Positions 38,070 to 46,713 of a stretch of 64,000 nucleotides of DNA are shown here, in pieces. This stretch comes from Roseiarcus sp963820795. GTDB taxonomy: Bacteria > Pseudomonadota > Alphaproteobacteria > Rhizobiales > Beijerinckiaceae. Position 1 is the first letter of the stretch; every line of letters starts with the position of its first letter. A program made the translations under genes and the position numbers. The stretch is taken from contig CAWGBJ010000003.1 in NCBI GenBank assembly GCA_963820795.1, positions 265,397 to 329,396 on the forward strand, given 5' to 3'. The notes below the pieces were generated by a model. It ran no database searches. It had not been told where the DNA came from and was given only the letters and a program-made list of their open reading frames with translations.

Positions 38070-40760
38070 ATGAACGAAGCCAGCCCCGTTCCGATCGCCA
38101 AGGCGATCCTCGACGATCCTGTTGGCGCGGCTGCGGGCGGCGTTGACGCGGTGCTGAGCGGGCGCGAGCGCCTCGGCCTCTATCTCGCGGTGGGCCTTGG
38201 CGCGGGGGCGGTGATAGCGCTCCAGATCGACATCATGCGCGTCTTTTCGGTCGGCAGCTGGGCGCATTTCGGATCCCTGGTGGTCAGCCTGGCGATGCTC
38301 GGCTTCGGGTTGACAAGCGCGGTAATGACCGTCGCGAAAGACTGGTTCTCGCGCCATTGGCGTTTGGCCGCCACCGTCGCGCTCGGTCTCTTCGGGCCGC
38401 TCGCCGTCGCCGCCAATCTTTATGTGCAGCAACTGGGCTTCAACGCGATCTTTCTCGTCTCCGACCCGGCGCAGAAGTGGAAACTTCTCGAAATATTCTT
38501 GGCGGAACTGGCGCCTTTCCTGGCTGGCGCCGTTTTTCTGGGCTGCGTCTTTCTGAAGAGCAACCGCACGTTCGGGCGCGTCTATTTCGCTGACCTGGCC
38601 GGGGCGGGGCTATGCGGTCTCGTCTTTCTGCTGGCGATGTATGTGTTCGTCCCGGCCAATCTGATCGCGGCCCCGCTGGCGCTCTGGCTTGCAGCGTGTC
38701 TCGCCTGGGGGGTGGGACCTGGCGGTCTGGGCTCTCTCGTTCCCTACCTCCTTGCGGGCGTCGTCGCGTTCGGAGGCCATTTCTCCCTCGCGCCTGCATT
38801 GGGTCTGAAGACCCTCGCGGTCAACGACTACAAGGGCGTCTCTTACGCGCGGAAATTCCCCGACGCGAAAAAGGTTTACGAAAGCGCCTCTCCTTTCGGC
38901 TACCTCGAGGTCTATTCGAGTTCGTATCTCCACTTTGCGCCGGGCCTCTCCGACAACGCCGGCTTTAGCCTGCCGACGATGCCCGTCAACGCTTATCTTG
39001 GCCTCTATATCGACAGCGACGGTCCGATCGGGATCATGCGCGATCTGACCGACAAGGAGACGGCCTACTTCCGTTTCCTGCCGATGGTGTACCCCTACAT
39101 CGTCAAGTCTTCGCCAAAGACGTTCATAGTGCAATTCGGCGGGGGTATCTCGACCGAGGTTGCGCTGCACTCTGGTGCGACCGACGTCACGGTCGCGGAG
39201 GGAAACCGGGCCGTCCTCGACGCGTTCCACAGTGAGGTCATTCGCAACTTCACTGGGAACATATTGTCCAAAGTGCGGGTCATCGACTACGAGGGACGCC
39301 ACTTCCTCGCCCACACCCATGAACGCTTCGACGTCATCGACCTGAGCCTTGCGGACTCGGTTGGCTTGTCCAACCCCGGTGGCTTCGCAATCGTGGAGAA
39401 ATTCACGTACACGAAGGAGGCGATGGAGACCTACATGCGGGCGCTGGCTCCGGGCGGCGTTTTGTCGGTCACTCTGTGGAACAAGGAGGAACCGCCGAAA
39501 TCGGTGCTGAAGCTCTATGCGACCATGGCGGGAGCCGCACGCGATGTCGACCCTTCGCATCTCGCGAAGGCCTTCTTCGTCGTCTCGTCCTACCTTTCCA
39601 CCGCGACGGTGCTCTACAAGAACGGCGGCTTTACGCCGGACGAAATAGAGAAGCTGCGCACGCACACGCGCAATATGTCTTTCGACGAGATTTACTCTCC
39701 CGGCTTCGTTTTCGATCCTTCCCAGACCGATGCGACGCTTGATGGCTACGTGCAGCAGATTTTCGCAGGCGCGGCCGGCGGTCCCCCGGCGCCGGGAGCG
39801 AGCGCCAGCGACGACGCGAACCCGGCTGCCGATGAAGGGGGCGATTCGGCCCCTCCGTCCGGAAAAGCCGACGATGGCGTCCTTCCCGCGACGGTTATGG
39901 GACGACTGGCTTGGCATGCCCTGATTTCAGGCCATTGGCCGGAGATCGCGTCTCGATATGTGTTCAATGTGCGCGCGCTGACCAACGACGCACCCTATTT
40001 CGCCGCCTACGTTAAGACACGCGACCTGCCTCGAGTTCTCGACCGCCTCGAGCTGCTTCAAGACGAGTGGGGATACCTGCTGATCTGGGCGACCCTGGGC
40101 GTCGCCTGCATGACCGCGACGGTTCTGCTCGCCATTCCTTTCATCTGGGGCTGGCGCGCGATCTTTTCGCTGTCGCGCGGCAAAGGGCTGACCGTGCTCT
40201 ATTTCGCCTGCCTTGGCGCCGGCTATATCATGGTCGAGGTCGGGCTCATCGCCCATTTCGTGATGGCGCTTGGCAATCCCACGATCTCGGCTTCGGTGCT
40301 GATTACCGGCATGCTCGTCTTTTCCGGCCTCGGCGCTCTGACGTCCGAGCGGACCCTGCCGCACATGAGAAGCGTCATGCCGTCTCTGTTTATCGCCATC
40401 GGCGCGCTGCTGATCACCTATGCGCTATTCATCAACTGGGCGCTGGACGGAATTGGCGCGCTGCCTTACGGAGCGCGCCTGATCTGCTGCTTCCTGTTGA
40501 TCGCGCCGCCGGCGTTTCTGATGGGCTTCCCCATGCCGACGGCGATGACGACGCTTGGCCGGCTCGGCAAGGAGCACATGTTCATCTGGGCTTGGGGCGT
40601 CAATGGCTGCTTCTCGGTGATCGGGGCGGCAGCGGCGCCCGTGCTCGCGACCAACTTCGGTCTCGGAGCTGTCATCGAGATCGCCGCGCTTGCATACCTA
40701 CTGGCGCTACCCGCATTTTTTGGCGTAATTGCTGTGGATAAGTCTGCTGCGGTGGGTTGA
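38070..40760 (+). CDS. Polytopic membrane protein with spermidine-synthase-like domain
   Basis: 896 aa. About six N-terminal membrane helices (residues ~38-235) precede a soluble SpeE-like Rossmann domain (~300-530), with TFIVQFGGGISTEVALHSGA in the nucleotide-binding position, VAEGNRAVLDAF, FDVIDLSLADSVG and LAPGGVLSVTLWNK. A low-complexity Gly/Pro/Ala/Asp insert (~565-605) follows. About seven C-terminal helices (~675-890) end with FLMGFPMPTAMTTLG. Related membrane-fused spermidine-synthase homologues are widespread but mostly uncharacterised. The catalytic GGGDG is altered to GGGIS, so true aminopropyl transfer is doubtful. Its neighbour is the Tat-exported Pcm homologue. Confidence 0.82.
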   Translation: MNEASPVPIAKAILDDPVGAAAGGVDAVLSGRERLGLYLAVGLGAGAVIALQIDIMRVFSVGSWAHFGSLVVSLAMLGFGLTSAVMTVAKDWFSRHWRLAATVALGLFGPLAVAANLYVQQLGFNAIFLVSDPAQKWKLLEIFLAELAPFLAGAVFLGCVFLKSNRTFGRVYFADLAGAGLCGLVFLLAMYVFVPANLIAAPLALWLAACLAWGVGPGGLGSLVPYLLAGVVAFGGHFSLAPALGLKTLAVNDYKGVSYARKFPDAKKVYESASPFGYLEVYSSSYLHFAPGLSDNAGFSLPTMPVNAYLGLYIDSDGPIGIMRDLTDKETAYFRFLPMVYPYIVKSSPKTFIVQFGGGISTEVALHSGATDVTVAEGNRAVLDAFHSEVIRNFTGNILSKVRVIDYEGRHFLAHTHERFDVIDLSLADSVGLSNPGGFAIVEKFTYTKEAMETYMRALAPGGVLSVTLWNKEEPPKSVLKLYATMAGAARDVDPSHLAKAFFVVSSYLSTATVLYKNGGFTPDEIEKLRTHTRNMSFDEIYSPGFVFDPSQTDATLDGYVQQIFAGAAGGPPAPGASASDDANPAADEGGDSAPPSGKADDGVLPATVMGRLAWHALISGHWPEIASRYVFNVRALTNDAPYFAAYVKTRDLPRVLDRLELLQDEWGYLLIWATLGVACMTATVLLAIPFIWGWRAIFSLSRGKGLTVLYFACLGAGYIMVEVGLIAHFVMALGNPTISASVLITGMLVFSGLGALTSERTLPHMRSVMPSLFIAIGALLITYALFINWALDGIGALPYGARLICCFLLIAPPAFLMGFPMPTAMTTLGRLGKEHMFIWAWGVNGCFSVIGAAAAPVLATNFGLGAVIEIAALAYLLALPAFFGVIAVDKSAAVG
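40733..40741 (-). promoter_or_regulatory. Perfect DnaA-box sequence
   Basis: TGTGGATAA on the plus strand is the exact complement of the consensus DnaA box TTATCCACA. It lies at the 3' end of the membrane-protein gene, about 1.1 kb upstream of dnaA and next to an A/T-richer gap. Only this one exact box was found there, so it may be chance and is not by itself an origin. Confidence 0.35.
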
Positions 40761-41345
40761 TCAAGGGTCATGCCCTTGTCGCCGAGACGCAACATTACAT
40801 TTGTGCAACAAAATGCAACTGCAGCGATGCGGGTCAGCGATCACAAAAATTTCATAGCTAACAAGAGTTTACGAAGCAAGCGCCACCATAGTCGTCTACG
40901 AGCGGGAATCGCTGCCGAAAGACGCTCGTGAGCTGCCCGGCTGCCCGTTTCCGCGTTTGCGGCGCTGGCCTTTAGGCAGAATTGATCTTGGGCCTCGAAT
41001 CAATCCTTTGCAGAGTAACATTGCTATTTGGTATGATATCTAGGTCAGCGCCTATCTGACGAGACTTCCCAAGGCTGGAAACGCGGTTGCCTCCACGAGC
41101 CTGCCGTGCCATAGTCTTGCCTAGTTCAAGCAACAAACGAGAAGAAATGTCTTGATTACTTGATGCGCCCGAGAATCACGAAGAATAACATAGATTTCGT
41201 TCGACTTCCTTTAAGCGATGATAGTGGCGTCGACTTATCGGATTACAAGCGTGATTTCCAGGGCTGATACCTGGGTAGCGAGCCGTACTTTTCAACAATC
41301 TGGGACGATTGAACGTCCGTGGTGTGGGCTGCGGAGGGAGAATTC
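40761..41345. other. A/T-richer intergenic region upstream of the rhodanese gene
   Basis: 585 bases with no supported gene and visibly lower GC than the surroundings (for example ACAAAAATTTCATAGCTAAC near 40854). It holds no clear box array, though near-boxes such as TTGTGCAACA occur. It ends at GGAGGGAG (41333-41340), the ribosome-binding site of the rhodanese gene. It could be a regulatory region or an origin-like region. Confidence 0.4.
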
Positions 41346-41789
41346 ATGTCCTATCAAAACGCTGGATACGCGGGAGATTTACTGGCGAGTGGCGCCTTTT
41401 TGCTTCTTTCCGGGGATGCGACGGCGACGCTGATCGATGTGCGAACCCAGCCGGAGCTCACCTTCGTCGGTTTCCCGGACCTTCAATCCTTAGGCAGGAC
41501 CGCTCTCTTCCTCGAATGGCAGAGCTTCCCTTCCATGCAGGTCGACCCGCACTTCGCCGAACGGCTCGAAGAAATGCTGAAGGGGGCTGGCGTCAACCGT
41601 GGCGCGTCGTTGCTGTTTATCTGTCGGTCCGGAGCCAGGTCGCGGCAGGCCGCGATCGCGATGACGAGCGGCGGCTGGGGACCGTGCTACAACATTTCGG
41701 ACGGTTTCGAAGGTCCGTTGGATTCGTTGCGTCATCGGAGCGTGATCGGGGGGTGGAAGGCGGGGGGTCTTCCCTGGACGCAGACCTAA
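41346..41789 (+). CDS. Rhodanese-like domain protein
   Basis: 147 aa from the ATG at 41346, with GGAGGGAG upstream. A single rhodanese domain has ATLIDVRTQPELTFVGFP, and the active-site Cys loop is LLFICRSGARSRQAA (residues ~97-103 of the loop). Such proteins carry a persulfide on the Cys for sulfur transfer. The C-terminus GWKAGGLPWTQT matches the usual end of the family. It ends 54 bases before dnaA. Confidence 0.88.
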   Translation: MSYQNAGYAGDLLASGAFLLLSGDATATLIDVRTQPELTFVGFPDLQSLGRTALFLEWQSFPSMQVDPHFAERLEEMLKGAGVNRGASLLFICRSGARSRQAAIAMTSGGWGPCYNISDGFEGPLDSLRHRSVIGGWKAGGLPWTQT

Positions 41790-41843
41790 CCCGTCAGCGC
41801 CCGTTTACCGTTTCCCTTTCGCTCCTGCAGCCGAGCCACGTCC

Positions 41844-43332
41844 ATGGACATGTACGACGAACCCAATTCCGTAGCCGTTGAGGGCCGGGATTCGAGCGGG
41901 CAATCGCTTCCTAAATCTTGGCGCCGCTGCTCCGACCGGTTGCGGGTGGAATTGGGCGAGGACATCTACAATAGCTGGTTCGGCCGCATAGAGCTGGAGA
42001 CGATCGAGAGCGGGCAAGCGCGGCTTTCTGTGCCGACGCGCTTTTTGAAAAGCTGGATCGATACCCACTACCTCGGGCACATCGCCTCCGCGCTGAACGC
42101 CGAATTCGGACCGATGGCCCGCATTCTGGTTACGGTGCGATCTGCGGCGGGGGTGGAACCGACTCCGCCCGCCTGCGCAGCGGCGGTTTGGGCCAAAGCC
42201 CGGCCGGCGACGAGCGGCGAGGACCGATTGAACAACGCGAGTCGTGGCGCTTCGGCACGCGCGGCTTCCTCGCCTGCCGGGGAGCCGTTGGTCGGCTCGC
42301 CTCTCGACCGGCGCTTTACCTTCTCGACGTTCCAGGTTGGGCGTTCCAACCAGCTGGCCTTCTCGGCCGCGCAACGCGTGGCCGAGAACGCCGTTGGCAG
42401 GCCGCCTGCATTCTGCCCTCTCTACGTCCATTCAGCCGTCGGTCTCGGCAAGAACTCATCTGCTGCAGGCGATCGCGCATACCGCCGCGAAGCAAGGCCG
42501 CTCGGCGATCTATTTGACGGCGGAAAAGTTCATGTACGGCTTCGTAGCCGCTCTGCAGTCGCAGACATCGATCGCTTTCAAGGAGCGGCTTCGAACAATC
42601 GATCTGCTGATTTTCGACGACGCCCAGTTCTTGCAAGGGAAGTCGATCCAGACCGAGTTCGGTCATGCGCTCAACGCTCTTGTCGACGCCGGGCGCGAGG
42701 TCATTGTCGCCGCCGACCGGCCGCCAAACGATCTTGAAGCGCTCGATGAACGCGTCCGCTCCAGGCTCAGCGTCGGTCTGTGCGTCGAAATCGGCGCTCT
42801 CGACGAGCCGTTAAGGCTCAAGATTCTGGAGGCGCGGGTCGCTGCAGCCCGCGGGATGCAGCCGAACTTCGGGGTGTCGCCGGCGGTGCTGGCGTATGTT
42901 GCGCGCTCGATCCGATCCAACGGGCGCGACCTCGAAGGCGCCGTCAACCGCCTCCTGGCGCATTCCACCCTGAGCGGCGCTCCCCTGACTATCGAGGCGG
43001 CGGAGATCGCCATCCGCGACCTGATCCGGGCGCATGAGCCGAAGCGGGTCAAGATCGAGGACATCCAGAAGCTTGTCGCCACGCACTACAGCGTCTCGCG
43101 CGCCGACATTCTGTCCTCCCGACGCACCGCGGTGGTCGTCAAGCCGCGACAGGTGGCGATGTTTCTCGCAAAGACGCTTACCATGCGTTCGCTGCCGGAG
43201 ATCGGTCGGCGTTTCGGCGGACGCGACCACACCACGGTTCTGCACGCCGTGCGCAAGATCGAGGCGCTATCGGCCAGCGACTCGGCGCTGCGCGAGGAAC
43301 TTGAACTGCTGAAACGGATGCTCCAGGAGTGA
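41844..43332 (+). pseudogene. dnaA: Chromosomal replication initiator DnaA, frameshifted in the Walker A motif
   Basis: The N-terminal part starts at the ATG at 41844. Domain I is DRLRVELGEDIYNSWFGRIELE. Domain III begins RFTFSTFQVGRSNQLAFSAA and reaches VGLGK. At 42450-42456 the sequence reads AAGAACT where AAGACT would give the expected GKTHLLQAI. After this one extra base the frame continues correctly to the end: Walker-B-like LLIFDDAQFL, sensor blocks, and the domain IV signature LPEIGRRFGGRDHTTVLHAVRKIE. Repaired length is about 495 aa, normal for DnaA. If this is the only dnaA, the frameshift must be an error, because the gene is essential. Confidence 0.88.
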
Positions 43333-43375
43333 GACTGGCATCGGGCGAAATCGTCGGGCGGTGCGCGTTGCGCTC

Positions 43376-43720
43376 ATGACGCGGATCTTCAAGATCGTCG
43401 CCTCCCGGGATTGGAGCGCGGCGCTAGCGGACGGCGTTTTCGTCGGCGCTGGGGTCGATCGCGCCGACGGTTACATCCATTTCTCCACGGCCCTGCAGGC
43501 GCCGGAGACCGCGGCCAAATGGTTCGCCGGGCAGGACGATCTGACCCTCGTTGCAGTCGACGCAGATGCGCTCGGGTCCGATCTCAGATGGGAGGCCTCA
43601 CGTGGCGGCGCGCTCTTCCCACATCTCTACGCGCCGCTCCGGATGAGCGCGGTCATCTGGTCGCGCCCGTTGCCGCTCGAGCCGCACGGCCGCCATGCGT
43701 TCGGGAGCCTCGAGGGGTGA
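43376..43720 (+). CDS. DUF952 family protein
   Basis: 114 aa from the ATG at 43376; an in-frame GTG at 43361 is possible. DUF952 features are IFKIVASRDWSAAL, DRADGYIHFSTALQAPETAAKWF, and FPHLYAPLRMSAVIWSRPL. It is a compact domain of unknown biochemical role. Its stop overlaps the GTG start of pyrD (GTGA), so the two are translationally coupled, an arrangement found in other Hyphomicrobiales. Confidence 0.85.
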   Translation: MTRIFKIVASRDWSAALADGVFVGAGVDRADGYIHFSTALQAPETAAKWFAGQDDLTLVAVDADALGSDLRWEASRGGALFPHLYAPLRMSAVIWSRPLPLEPHGRHAFGSLEG

Positions 43721-44778
43721 GGCTGACAGAACTGGCGCAGCCGGCGCTCAAGCTCCTGCCGCCGGAAACGGCGCACCGTTGCGCGATCTCGGGGCTCCGG
43801 TTCATCTCGCCCCGAGCGGCCAAGCCGCCCGATCCGCGGCTTGCGGTTGAAGTGTTCGGCTTGAAGTTTCCCAATCCGCTCGGTCTGGCGGCAGGCTTCG
43901 ACAAGAACGCCGAAGTTGCAGGTCCGATGCTGGCGCTCGGCTTCGGCTTTGTCGAGGTCGGCACGCTGACCCCGCGGCCCCAGGAGGGCAATCCGCGTCC
44001 CCGCTTGTTCCGGCTGCCCGAGGACCACGCGGTCATCAACCGCTACGGCTTCAACAACGAGGGCTACCGCCGCGCCGCGGCGCGGCTGGCGCGCCGGCCC
44101 GGCGGCCTCATTGGCGTCAACGTCGGGGCCAACAAAGACTCAGTCGACCGGATCGCCGACTACGCGCTCGGCGTCAGGACCTTTGCCCGCGTCGCCGACT
44201 ATCTCGCCATCAACATCTCCTCGCCCAATACGCCCGGCCTTCGCGACCTGCAACGACGAGCCCCGCTAGACGAGCTTGTTGCGCGGGTCGTCGCCGCGCG
44301 CGATGAAACGGCGCCGCGGCGCCCGCTGGTTCTGAAGATTGCGCCGGATCTCGACGACGACGGGATCGAGGCTATCGTCGCGGTGGCGCTGGCTCGTGGC
44401 GTCGATGGCCTCATCATCGCCAATACGACGGTGTCGCGTCCTTCCTCGCTGTGCTCAAGACATCGCGCCGAAGCCGGCGGGCTTTCGGGACGACCTTTGT
44501 TCGAGCCTTCGACCCGACTTCTCGCCCGCGCTTATCTGAGGCTCAACGGCGCGATGCCGCTGATCGGCTGCGGCGGCGTCGAGGACGCGCCGACGGCGCT
44601 GGCCAAGATCGAGGCTGGAGCCAGCCTAGTGCAGCTCTATACGAGCCTCGCATTCAAGGGCGTCGGCGTCGTCCAAGAGATTCTCGACGGATTGACACGC
44701 GCGGTCCGGCGCCGTGGGGTCGCAAGCGCCGCAGAGTTGACGGGCGCGCACGCGGCCGCGTGGGCCGCCGAAGCCTGA
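43717..44778 (+). CDS. pyrD: Dihydroorotate dehydrogenase (quinone), class 2
   Basis: 353 aa from the GTG at 43717. An N-terminal membrane-associating helix (LTELAQPALKLLPPETAH) marks class 2. FMN and active-site blocks are NPLGLAAGFDKNAEVAGPML, VGTLTPRPQEGNPRPRLFRL, INRYGFNNEG, INISSPNTPGLRDLQ with the catalytic Ser, and LVQLYTSLAFKG near the end. It oxidises dihydroorotate to orotate using ubiquinone. It is coupled to the DUF952 gene. Confidence 0.93.
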   Translation: MRLTELAQPALKLLPPETAHRCAISGLRFISPRAAKPPDPRLAVEVFGLKFPNPLGLAAGFDKNAEVAGPMLALGFGFVEVGTLTPRPQEGNPRPRLFRLPEDHAVINRYGFNNEGYRRAAARLARRPGGLIGVNVGANKDSVDRIADYALGVRTFARVADYLAINISSPNTPGLRDLQRRAPLDELVARVVAARDETAPRRPLVLKIAPDLDDDGIEAIVAVALARGVDGLIIANTTVSRPSSLCSRHRAEAGGLSGRPLFEPSTRLLARAYLRLNGAMPLIGCGGVEDAPTALAKIEAGASLVQLYTSLAFKGVGVVQEILDGLTRAVRRRGVASAAELTGAHAAAWAAEA

Positions 44779-44779
44779 A

Positions 44780-44797
44780 CTAATTTAATTAAATTAG
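44780..44797. repeat. Perfect 18-bp A/T palindrome directly after pyrD
   Basis: CTAATTTAATTAAATTAG begins one base after the pyrD stop and is perfectly self-complementary. It is strikingly A/T-rich for this genome and is followed by GGGGG. It could be a binding site or a remnant of mobile DNA; the ISAzo13-family element starts 65 bases further on. Confidence 0.6.
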
Positions 44798-44861
44798 GGG
44801 GCTCCCGCTGGCGTTAGCGTTGCGAATCCAAGGACTGGGCCTAAAACCTGTCGTCCCTGAC

Positions 44862-46204
44862 TAAGGACACCTCGAACAATAAGTGCTACAGATCAGGGTG
44901 TCTGGGCTTGATCGTGTAGTTCCATTCAGGATGGAACTGATCGGCGGTGATGTCGAGGCGCTTCATCGTGGCATCGCTGACTTTGATGCCTTTTTGATAG
45001 CGGCGCGTGTCGAGCGCGCTTTCGACCTTGAGCCCGGCGGTAGTGGTGGTCGCGCCGATCAATTCGACCACGGCAAGACGATCGGTGAGCGGTCGGCCGC
45101 GCCAGTTCTGCGTGATGTGGCAGAACAGGCGGTGCTCGATGCTGTTCCACTTCGATGTGCCTGGCGGATAGTGGTGGACGTGGATCGCAAGCCCGGTCTC
45201 GTCGGCGAGCTTTTGCAGTTCGAGTTTCGAGAGCCGCACGCGCGCCCCATTCGAGCCGCCGCAGTCCGCGGTGATCGTCAGCTCTCGCGCCTGCGGATAG
45301 CGCTTTCGTCCCATGCGTTCGAGCCAGCAGCGGATCGACGCCACGGCAAACTCGGCGGTGTCGCTGGTGATCCCGACGCTGACGAAGCCGGCGTTGGCGG
45401 TCACATCATACACCCCATAAGGCACGACCTTGCCGAGCTTCTTGTCCTCGAAGTCATGCACGTTCACCCGCCGCGGACCGCCTTTCGGACGGTAGTCGGT
45501 TCCGCCGTTCTTGAAGTTGCCGAGCAACTCCTTCTTCTTCGTATCGACCGAGATGACCGGCTGTTGGCCGGCCTGCGCCGCAACGACTTTCGCGTTGATG
45601 TGTTCGAACTGGGCGTTGCGGTCGGGATGGTGCGAGCCTTCATCCGCCTTGCGATTGGACTGGCGCGAGAACCCGAGCTTCGCCAACTCCGTGCCGACCG
45701 TATCGGCGCTGATCGGATGTCCCATCTCGGTCAGCGCCGCCGCCAGCTTCGCCATGCTTTTCGACACCCACATCAAGGGCCGCATGGGATCGCCCAATGT
45801 CGCCGGTTCGACCAGCCGCTTGAGCGCGGGGACGAGCCCTGGGTCAGCTTCCGATACCGACCGACGCCCGCCTCCGGCACGGCGAACCCGCCCCTTCGCA
45901 AGCGGCTCGCCGTCGAGGTCGTCTTCGCCGCGATTGATCGTCGAACGAGCCAGCCCGGTAATCTTCGAGACCAGCGCGAGACCGCCACGACCAGCGCTCC
46001 GCACCTCCGCCGCCGCAAACAACCGCCGACCGCGCTCGTCAAGCCGCGCGCCGACCCTCTCCCATCGCAGTCGAATCGCCGCCTCGTCGATCATGCGATC
46101 GAACTACGCCCCTTCGCCACATCCAGGAATCCCCAACGCCTGAGTCAGTCCGGCGCACGACGAAACCGCACGTCACGATTCAGTTATTGTCCAAAGTGTC
46201 CTAA
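44862..46204 (-). mobile_element. ISAzo13-family insertion sequence
   Basis: A 1.34-kb element around a complete transposase gene. Terminal inverted repeats of 21 bases match at 17 positions: TAAGGACACC... at 44862-44882 and, on the other strand, TTAGGACACT... at 46184-46204, both ending GGACAATAA or GAACAATAA. No clear target duplication was found. Its right edge abuts the decayed 3' part of the cyclase/ATPase gene, so the insertion probably cut that gene. Confidence 0.8.
44886..46094 (-). CDS. ISAzo13 family DDE transposase
   Basis: 402 aa, apparently intact. The N-terminal HTH region has LVSKITGLARSTINRGEDDL. The DDE core includes PVISVDTKKKELLGNFKNGG (first Asp), TITADCGGSNGARVRLSK (second Asp) and HHYPPGTSKWNSIEHRLF (catalytic Glu in the IEH context), which is characteristic of this family. 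It sits between the inverted repeats of the element. Confidence 0.9.
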   Translation of the reverse strand: MIDEAAIRLRWERVGARLDERGRRLFAAAEVRSAGRGGLALVSKITGLARSTINRGEDDLDGEPLAKGRVRRAGGGRRSVSEADPGLVPALKRLVEPATLGDPMRPLMWVSKSMAKLAAALTEMGHPISADTVGTELAKLGFSRQSNRKADEGSHHPDRNAQFEHINAKVVAAQAGQQPVISVDTKKKELLGNFKNGGTDYRPKGGPRRVNVHDFEDKKLGKVVPYGVYDVTANAGFVSVGITSDTAEFAVASIRCWLERMGRKRYPQARELTITADCGGSNGARVRLSKLELQKLADETGLAIHVHHYPPGTSKWNSIEHRLFCHITQNWRGRPLTDRLAVVELIGATTTTAGLKVESALDTRRYQKGIKVSDATMKRLDITADQFHPEWNYTIKPRHPDL

Positions 46205-46713
46205 GAACATGGCCCCCTCCGGCCCTTGGTTTTTCGAACGCTTACAACGAGCCAAGGCGAAAATTCTTGCCGCCGCTCTCGCCCTCTTCTGCGGCCGCTG
46301 CAAAGGGCGCCACGCGTTCTGATTTACTGCCAGGCTCGCTATCGGCAAAATGCTCGCGCGCCACCCGGATTTGGATGTCGCTGGCGAGCAGGGCCGCCGC
46401 TGGATCGTCGCGTCGGATGTCGAGCAGCGCCGTGAACGCATGCACATTGACGACGGTCTGGACATGTCCGACCGCCAGCGCATGGCGAACCGCATCCTGG
46501 ATCAGCGCGCTCGGGATCGCCGAAGCAAGCGCGAGGGAAGCCCTCGCGAGCGCGCCCGAAAATCCGGCGAGCGGCGCCCGCCTCCGTCAATCGGCCTCGG
46601 CGTTGTGCAAGAAACCTTCTGCCGAGTCTTGTGCAGAGCGGAAATCGCCGCGAATGTAGCTCTGTAGCCAGCGTCCGGTGTGCGCTTCGAAGCGTTCGTA
46701 CGCGCCGTCGCCG
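46205..46713 (-). pseudogene. Decayed C-terminal (TPR) part of the cyclase/ATPase gene
   Basis: Translation in three frames recovers successive homologous blocks of the tetratricopeptide-like tail seen in class III cyclase/ATPase proteins: FDGDGAYERFEAHTGRWLQ then SYIRGDFRSAQDSAEGFLHN, then TEAGAARRIFGRAREGF in another frame, then ALAVGHVQTVVNVHAFTALL in the first. At least two frameshifts separate them. The remnant ends exactly at the ISAzo13-family right repeat (46204). No further homology continues past the element, so the distal part is lost. Confidence 0.7.

Noticed and set aside
44883..46322. 479-residue plus-strand frame across the ISAzo13-family element
   Set aside because: It runs antisense through the transposase gene and across the element's end, and does not resemble a protein family.
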